IMG/VR virus record: IMGVR_UViG_3300025070_000118
Location: 1 to 34,575 of that record
Reading direction: 5' to 3' (one strand)
Length of the DNA: 34,575 bases
Source: a virus
The notes under the pieces were generated by a model, which worked only from the letters and a program-made list of their open reading frames with translations, searched no databases and was not told where the DNA came from. Positions 30,280 to 34,575 of the stretch are shown one piece after another; position 1 is the stretch's first letter, and every line of letters begins with the position of its first letter. A program made the position numbers and the translations under genes.

Positions 30280-31182
30280 TTAAGCTGACTGCCTCTGCTT
30301 CTTATACTGGAAAACTTTAGAATAATCTCCAGATTTTTCTGCTTCAGCCCTCAGACGTTCGAGAGTGTTGTCAACCGATCCAGAAGGACGGCCTGTGCCG
30401 CTGATCTTCTTTTCTGGTTTTGATGACGCTTTGCGCTTTGTAACTTTCAAATTGGTCTCCAATTTTGCTACAGCGAAAGCGAACTTAACGGGATCTGTGA
30501 TCGACGCGAGTTCCTTCGCCTTTTTAGGGTTCTTGCCAAGAGCATAAACGACAAGAGCAGGGTTATCTGCACCTTGAACAATCATACCTTGCTGCATAAC
30601 GCTTAGACTGTCCTGCACTACATCTTCAGCAAAATCATAGTCTTTAACTTTGAGTTCTGCTTTGGACGAGTGATAACTTTCTAATTTAGTCTCCCACTCT
30701 TTTTGCACAGCTTTTTGCTGAGACTGAGCGACAGACTGTTTTTCGTCATGCGACCGCTTCTTTTCATACCACGATGCAAGTTCCTTTTCATATCGCTCTG
30801 TGTCGTAGTCTACACCTTCAAGCGTGGGCTTATCACCGAGCGGCTGGGATACTGGGGCACTGCCCTGCTCCAACTGCGCAATTTTCTGCTCAAGCTCTTT
30901 GGATCGACGCTTTTCATTGCGATACTCTTTGCGAAGGTCACGAACCCATTCAGGAGCGCGAGCCTCTTCTTCGTCTTCTGGGTCAGGCGCTTCCCCAGCA
31001 ATGCTGACTACAACATCTTCCTCTTCTTCAGCCTCGGCCTCAGTAGGTTCACCCTCAAGCGTGGTATCTTCAGCCTCTGGCTCTTCAACCTCACTATCGT
31101 CTTCTAGATCAACCTCTGGCTCCTCAACTTCTGAAGTTTCCAGTTCAATGTTTTCGTCTATTTCTGCCTTTTCAATTTCCAT
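30280..31182 (-). CDS. scaffolding protein, P22 gp8-like
   Basis: The product is highly acidic in residues 1-75 (runs of Glu/Asp), a charged helix at 80-110 (EWVRDLRKEYRNEKRRSKELE) and long coiled-coils to 165. The basic C-terminal end (KVTKRKASSKPEKK and DYSKVFQYKKQRQSA) resembles the coat-binding end of scaffolding proteins. 300 residues fits (P22 gp8 is about 303). Position between portal and coat matches. Confidence 0.88.
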   Translation of the reverse strand: MEIEKAEIDENIELETSEVEEPEVDLEDDSEVEEPEAEDTTLEGEPTEAEAEEEEDVVVSIAGEAPDPEDEEEARAPEWVRDLRKEYRNEKRRSKELEQKIAQLEQGSAPVSQPLGDKPTLEGVDYDTERYEKELASWYEKKRSHDEKQSVAQSQQKAVQKEWETKLESYHSSKAELKVKDYDFAEDVVQDSLSVMQQGMIVQGADNPALVVYALGKNPKKAKELASITDPVKFAFAVAKLETNLKVTKRKASSKPEKKISGTGRPSGSVDNTLERLRAEAEKSGDYSKVFQYKKQRQSA

Positions 31183-31211
31183 AAGTTTCCCGTTTCATTC
31201 TCACCCATTAA

Positions 31212-33284
31212 TCATACACGGCTGGGCGGTTGCCGTATCTCTGAGCCTTGAACAACTTTTTGTAGTTGCTCGGCTGTATTCAGTACATTCTCACGCTCTT
31301 TGCGCTCAATACCGGCGAGCGTTTCGATTGTGTCAGCGCGGGTCTCTTCTGTGCGCGCCATTGTGTATTCTGTATCTGCAAGTGCTTTCTGAGCTTGCGC
31401 TTGTGCCTTAGCTGCCTCTGCCTCAAGATACATTGACTGCGGATCTGGCTGACCTTGAAGTTGTTGCAACTCTGCCGCTAGAGCCTGCTGCTCTTCATCT
31501 GTTGGATCAACAGCACCCATACGAATTAGCTTCTTGCGGAAGAACTCTTTGACATCAGAAAGACCTTCGCCTTCCATATTCATCATTGCCATTGCGCCTA
31601 GAACTTGCTGCGTTTCTGGGTCTGCTGTGATCTGCATCATGCCCATCAAAGACCGAACAGTTGCAGAACGCTTAGAAGATGAAGACGGGCCAACATCTAC
31701 ACTAACATCAAACTTGGCGTTGCTTAGATCGTTCTCATATTCAACTTCGCCGGTCTCTTGGTTCATAATAGGCTTGCCAAGCTCAATGCTGCTCATCTCG
31801 CCCTGCGTGCCAATCCCCTTCATCTTGCGGCCACTTTCAACCATTGTTTCGCGTGACATAGAAAGCCAAATCTCACCGCAGCGCTTAATGCCCTTGGCCA
31901 TGTTTGACATATAGATAAACGACTGCATATCCAGACGGTTTTGAATTAGCTCAATTGCTTTGCCAGAGATGTTTGACTGTATTTCTTCACCCGCCTCCTG
32001 ATTGCCAAGAAGATCCACAATGTCCTGCTCTGTAATCTGCAACAGGCCAGCCAATGCAGGGGGAACCTGTGGTGGCTTGGTGTAGCCAATTGGCCCTGCC
32101 AAACTTTCGTTTCCATTAGCATCTGTTACAGTGTTGAGCAGCAGATATGGATAGTTTTTAAGATTATCCTCTGCCCACATAACCTCGAAACCTGCAACCT
32201 GCTCCGGTGAGAACAATGGCTTTTCAACCGTAGAAAGCGCAGAGATTTCACCGAGCTTAGATAGCTGCATATTCTTTAAACGCTGAGCATCCTTGGCCAT
32301 GCGAACGTGGCCCATGCAGCGCTCAATGTTATCAATAAACCAGCGCTTTCCATAAACCGGAACAATTGGGATTTCTGTGCCGGCTATATATCCAGCATCT
32401 TCCAGAATGCTTGCACCACTCATAATGTATTTGCGAACCTTGCGGCGCTTTACACGCTTCTGACGCACCTCAATGGTTCCTATGGCGTCCAGCATTTCCT
32501 CAAGGCTTTCGTCTTGATCGAAATCACTTTCAGAATAACGCTCTTCTTCCCCATCAATGGTTTCATAGATGCGAATAAGCTCTGACGCCTCTTCAACCCG
32601 GTATACTTCTGCAACATAAACCATATCAGGAGTACACCAATCAAACTGGTATTGATGTATCTCTTTTGGCCAACTGCTTGGATCATCATTCCATTCTGCA
32701 ATGTAGGCGTCACGCGTCATGGCTGTAAGAACAAAGCACATCCGCGCATCTGACTTATCTTGGCGCTTGGCATCCAGATCAAAGAACACAGTGCTGTCAG
32801 CGTCATAGATCGGCTCTAAACGAATGCGCTGATGGTCATTGTTTTCGTCATATTCGTCTTCATAAGCTGTGCGCAAACGAAAAGCACCAAAACCGCCGCC
32901 AACAGCTTCTTCAAACGCGTTGTCATAAGCTTCATCTGCACAACTGTCCTGTTCATCCGCACGAAACAGCATGTCACAAGTGTCGGCTAACCTATCATCT
33001 GCATCACCATCTTTGCTCACAAAATCAACTGTGATGCGATTATTGCGATACTCATTGATGATACGCATCACGCTAAGATGGATCTTGTTGACCTCAAAGC
33101 GTGGCTTGTTATTAAACTGCTCAGCTAAGTTGCCTTCCCACTGAGCGCCAGCAATAGAATAAAAGCGCCTGTCTTCCAAACATTGAAGACGTTCTTCGCG
33201 CATTGCACCTTGGATATTATCAAACTCAAGCAACGCGTCCTGATGCACGTTTGCTAGACGTTCTTGCTTGGTCATTCTTGCCAC
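31212..33284 (-). CDS. portal protein, P22 gp1-like, GTG start
   Basis: The 690-residue protein aligns well with P22 portal: KRRKVRKYIMSGASILEDAGYIAGTEIPIVPVYG (split at EIPIVPVYG) and AKDAQRLKNMQLSKLGEIS, KPLFSPEQVAGFE, plus YPYLLLN. A Gln/Ala-rich C-terminal helix (about 600-690) resembles the P22 barrel. The frame could start with TTG 33299, but GTG 33284 (MARMTKQERL) has GAGG seven bases upstream. ATG 33275 is too far from it. Confidence 0.92.
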   Translation of the reverse strand: MARMTKQERLANVHQDALLEFDNIQGAMREERLQCLEDRRFYSIAGAQWEGNLAEQFNNKPRFEVNKIHLSVMRIINEYRNNRITVDFVSKDGDADDRLADTCDMLFRADEQDSCADEAYDNAFEEAVGGGFGAFRLRTAYEDEYDENNDHQRIRLEPIYDADSTVFFDLDAKRQDKSDARMCFVLTAMTRDAYIAEWNDDPSSWPKEIHQYQFDWCTPDMVYVAEVYRVEEASELIRIYETIDGEEERYSESDFDQDESLEEMLDAIGTIEVRQKRVKRRKVRKYIMSGASILEDAGYIAGTEIPIVPVYGKRWFIDNIERCMGHVRMAKDAQRLKNMQLSKLGEISALSTVEKPLFSPEQVAGFEVMWAEDNLKNYPYLLLNTVTDANGNESLAGPIGYTKPPQVPPALAGLLQITEQDIVDLLGNQEAGEEIQSNISGKAIELIQNRLDMQSFIYMSNMAKGIKRCGEIWLSMSRETMVESGRKMKGIGTQGEMSSIELGKPIMNQETGEVEYENDLSNAKFDVSVDVGPSSSSKRSATVRSLMGMMQITADPETQQVLGAMAMMNMEGEGLSDVKEFFRKKLIRMGAVDPTDEEQQALAAELQQLQGQPDPQSMYLEAEAAKAQAQAQKALADTEYTMARTEETRADTIETLAGIERKERENVLNTAEQLQKVVQGSEIRQPPSRV

Positions 33285-33313
33285 GGTTAAGCCTCGCAAT
33301 AAAATTTAAGTGA

Positions 33314-33342
33314 ATTATAGAACATATCTGAACAAAAAACAA
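33314..33342 (-). promoter_or_regulatory. strong sigma-70-like promoter before the portal gene
   Basis: On the minus strand TTGTTT (33337-33342) is followed by 17 bases and a perfect TATAAT (33314-33319), about 30 bases before the portal GTG. This is one of the few non-coding gaps on the strand (58 bases after terL). It is a good candidate for a structural-gene promoter. Confidence 0.5.
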
Positions 33343-34569
33343 TCATCGCGCAATGGGCATAAACGTTGCCACGGGCTTGGCTTTTGCCTTCTTTTGAACA
33401 GATGCGCGCCTCGATCCTTCGCAGGCATATCGGATGGCGTCGATCACATGGTTGTTCTTGTCTTCTAGCAGCGGCAGAACAGATCCCGTATCTCGATCAG
33501 TCTTATAGCTGTACAGTGTCAACTCATCAATTGTGTGCTGGCATCTAGGATGCACAACTATGTCAAACGACTTAAGCCACTCAACACCTTCCTCAACAGA
33601 CTTGGCGCCCTTAACGGCTGATTGGATCTTAGGAAAACCGTTCTTGCGCATGTGGCTGATGGTCTCTGGGCGCGCACTATCGGCCACCATAGGCCATTTC
33701 TCAGCCTCTGGGATAGACATGACCAGCGAAGGCGTGTCCACAATCTCACAGCCCACCTGATAAGCCTCATAGTCAATATAAAGTTTGCGACCAACAATAT
33801 GACTGCGCACGGCAACCGTAGGATCTGTAGCAAATCCCCAGTCGGCTCCGAGGCGATGAATTGCATCTGGTGGAGCTTCAAAGTCTTCTATTGTCCAGTT
33901 CTTAAACACTCGTGTTTCGCTGTTGCGTACATATTCGCCCTTCCAAACATGCAGATATTTGTCTGGATCTCGCCGCTGATCATATTCCATTTCATCCTTT
34001 AGCTCGGCAGGGAACCAAGGATTGTCTTCAAAGTTGACCTCAACAACAACACTCTTTGCAGGCGGGTAATGGCCGCGCAGAAGGTTCTCAATCGGATCAT
34101 GCTCATATCTAGGGTTCCAAGTGAACCAAAGCTGAGATCCGGGCTTACGAATTGTAGGGCGCAGAATATCAAGCGAAAACTGACTTAGGCTCTGCGCTTC
34201 CTCGACCCAAGCAATATCATAACCTTCAAGCGATTTGATGCTGTCGGCTGTGTGGTTTTGCAAGCCCTGAAAGATGATGATGCCGCCGTGAACAGAACGG
34301 ATCTCAAACTCTTTAATCGTGAACATGTGCGAAACATTAAGCTCTTGGATCTTATTCTCGAGCAGCTTCTTAACTGACTGTGCCAGAGACTTCTGCACCT
34401 CACGAACGCACACAGCGTCCACACGACCCATGATACTGCGCTCGATCAGCATCTCTGCAAACAAGTGAGACTTGCCAGAACCCCTGCCACCATGAGCGCC
34501 TAAATAGCGCGCATCCCTGCCATCAATAACAGGCAAAGACCAACGTGGAGTTTTTATCTGAAGGTTCAT
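33343..34569 (-). CDS. terL: terminase large subunit (PBSX/Terminase_3 type)
   Basis: This is the packaging motor ATPase and nuclease. Walker A is GGRGSGKS (27-34), and Walker B ends WVEEAQ (121-126), with a coupling motif LWFTWNP (147-153). The nuclease domain has LGADWGF (Asp243), ADSARPE (Asp297) and HVIDAIRY (Asp377), the expected RNase H-like acidic triad. The C-terminal end is basic. 408 residues is normal. The ATG at 34569 equals base 148 of the left end and overlaps the stop of the 851-codon gene as ATGA. The downstream 58-base gap holds a promoter candidate. Confidence 0.93.
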   Translation of the reverse strand: MNLQIKTPRWSLPVIDGRDARYLGAHGGRGSGKSHLFAEMLIERSIMGRVDAVCVREVQKSLAQSVKKLLENKIQELNVSHMFTIKEFEIRSVHGGIIIFQGLQNHTADSIKSLEGYDIAWVEEAQSLSQFSLDILRPTIRKPGSQLWFTWNPRYEHDPIENLLRGHYPPAKSVVVEVNFEDNPWFPAELKDEMEYDQRRDPDKYLHVWKGEYVRNSETRVFKNWTIEDFEAPPDAIHRLGADWGFATDPTVAVRSHIVGRKLYIDYEAYQVGCEIVDTPSLVMSIPEAEKWPMVADSARPETISHMRKNGFPKIQSAVKGAKSVEEGVEWLKSFDIVVHPRCQHTIDELTLYSYKTDRDTGSVLPLLEDKNNHVIDAIRYACEGSRRASVQKKAKAKPVATFMPIAR

Positions 34570-34575
34570 TGACCG
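34422..34575. repeat. right copy of 154-bp terminal overlap
   Basis: This is the partner of bases 1-154, with one substitution at 34449. It contains the first 49 codons of terL, including the Walker A loop, and the last bases of the upstream 851-codon gene. After circularisation, 34569 equals 148, which joins the 851-codon gene to terL by an ATGA overlap. Confidence 0.95.

Noticed and set aside
30824-31411. Plus-strand Ser-rich open frame
   Set aside because: It is the reverse shadow of the Glu/Asp-rich scaffolding gene; the Ser repeats come from GAA/GAG codons read backwards.
1-34575. True direct terminal repeat used as a packaging end
   Set aside because: The 154-base repeat begins and ends inside coding DNA with a mismatch, as in assembly overlap of a circular map.

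Overview
The window is one complete small tailed-phage genome, assembled as a linear contig that overlaps itself. Bases 1-154 repeat bases 34422-34575 with one mismatch, so the circular map is about 34,421 bp. The overlap lies inside the large terminase gene. The head and tail genes follow the order of Salmonella phage P22 (portal, scaffold, coat, gp4-like, gp10-like, needle-position protein, three ejection proteins, head-binding tailspike), so this is a P22-like podovirus. Moderate GC, a GTA-type 3-TM holin, a GH108 lysozyme and small basic DUF5872/DUF6321-type proteins suggest a marine alphaproteobacterial host. That host call is inference. I see no integrase, tRNA, CRISPR array or insertion sequence.

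Layout on the circle: about 7650-7753 is a divergent control region. Leftward from it run a small HTH regulator, a DUF1064-type nuclease, a PAPS-reductase-like PP-loop protein, a winged-helix-like protein, a structured 150-base leader, a replication initiator and a likely partner, several very small genes, SSB, the small terminase, an 851-residue polyvalent-type protein and the large terminase (through the contig ends). The same strand then carries the virion genes (portal 33284 down to tail fibres at about 14000) and the lysis genes (to 10668). Rightward, 7754-10617 is a compact recombination operon: Erf-type annealase, YqaJ exonuclease, NinB, a Ref/HNH nuclease and a NUMOD-like protein. The two arms converge on a hairpin at about 10631-10663.

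Gene packing is extreme. Most junctions are ATGA, TAATG or TGATG overlaps, and these let several very small genes be called (19, 25, 32, 32, 43, 52 and 56 aa). The most notable items are the polyvalent-type protein between the terminase subunits; two leftward promoters sharing a TGCAA-N8-TTGCA operator, one in front of the regulator gene; a diverged pair of micro-genes; a leader hairpin that encloses a start codon; an SGNH-hydrolase tailspike with an inserted domain and a GC step at its N-terminal module; and a chain of tiny Lys-rich genes after the lysozyme.
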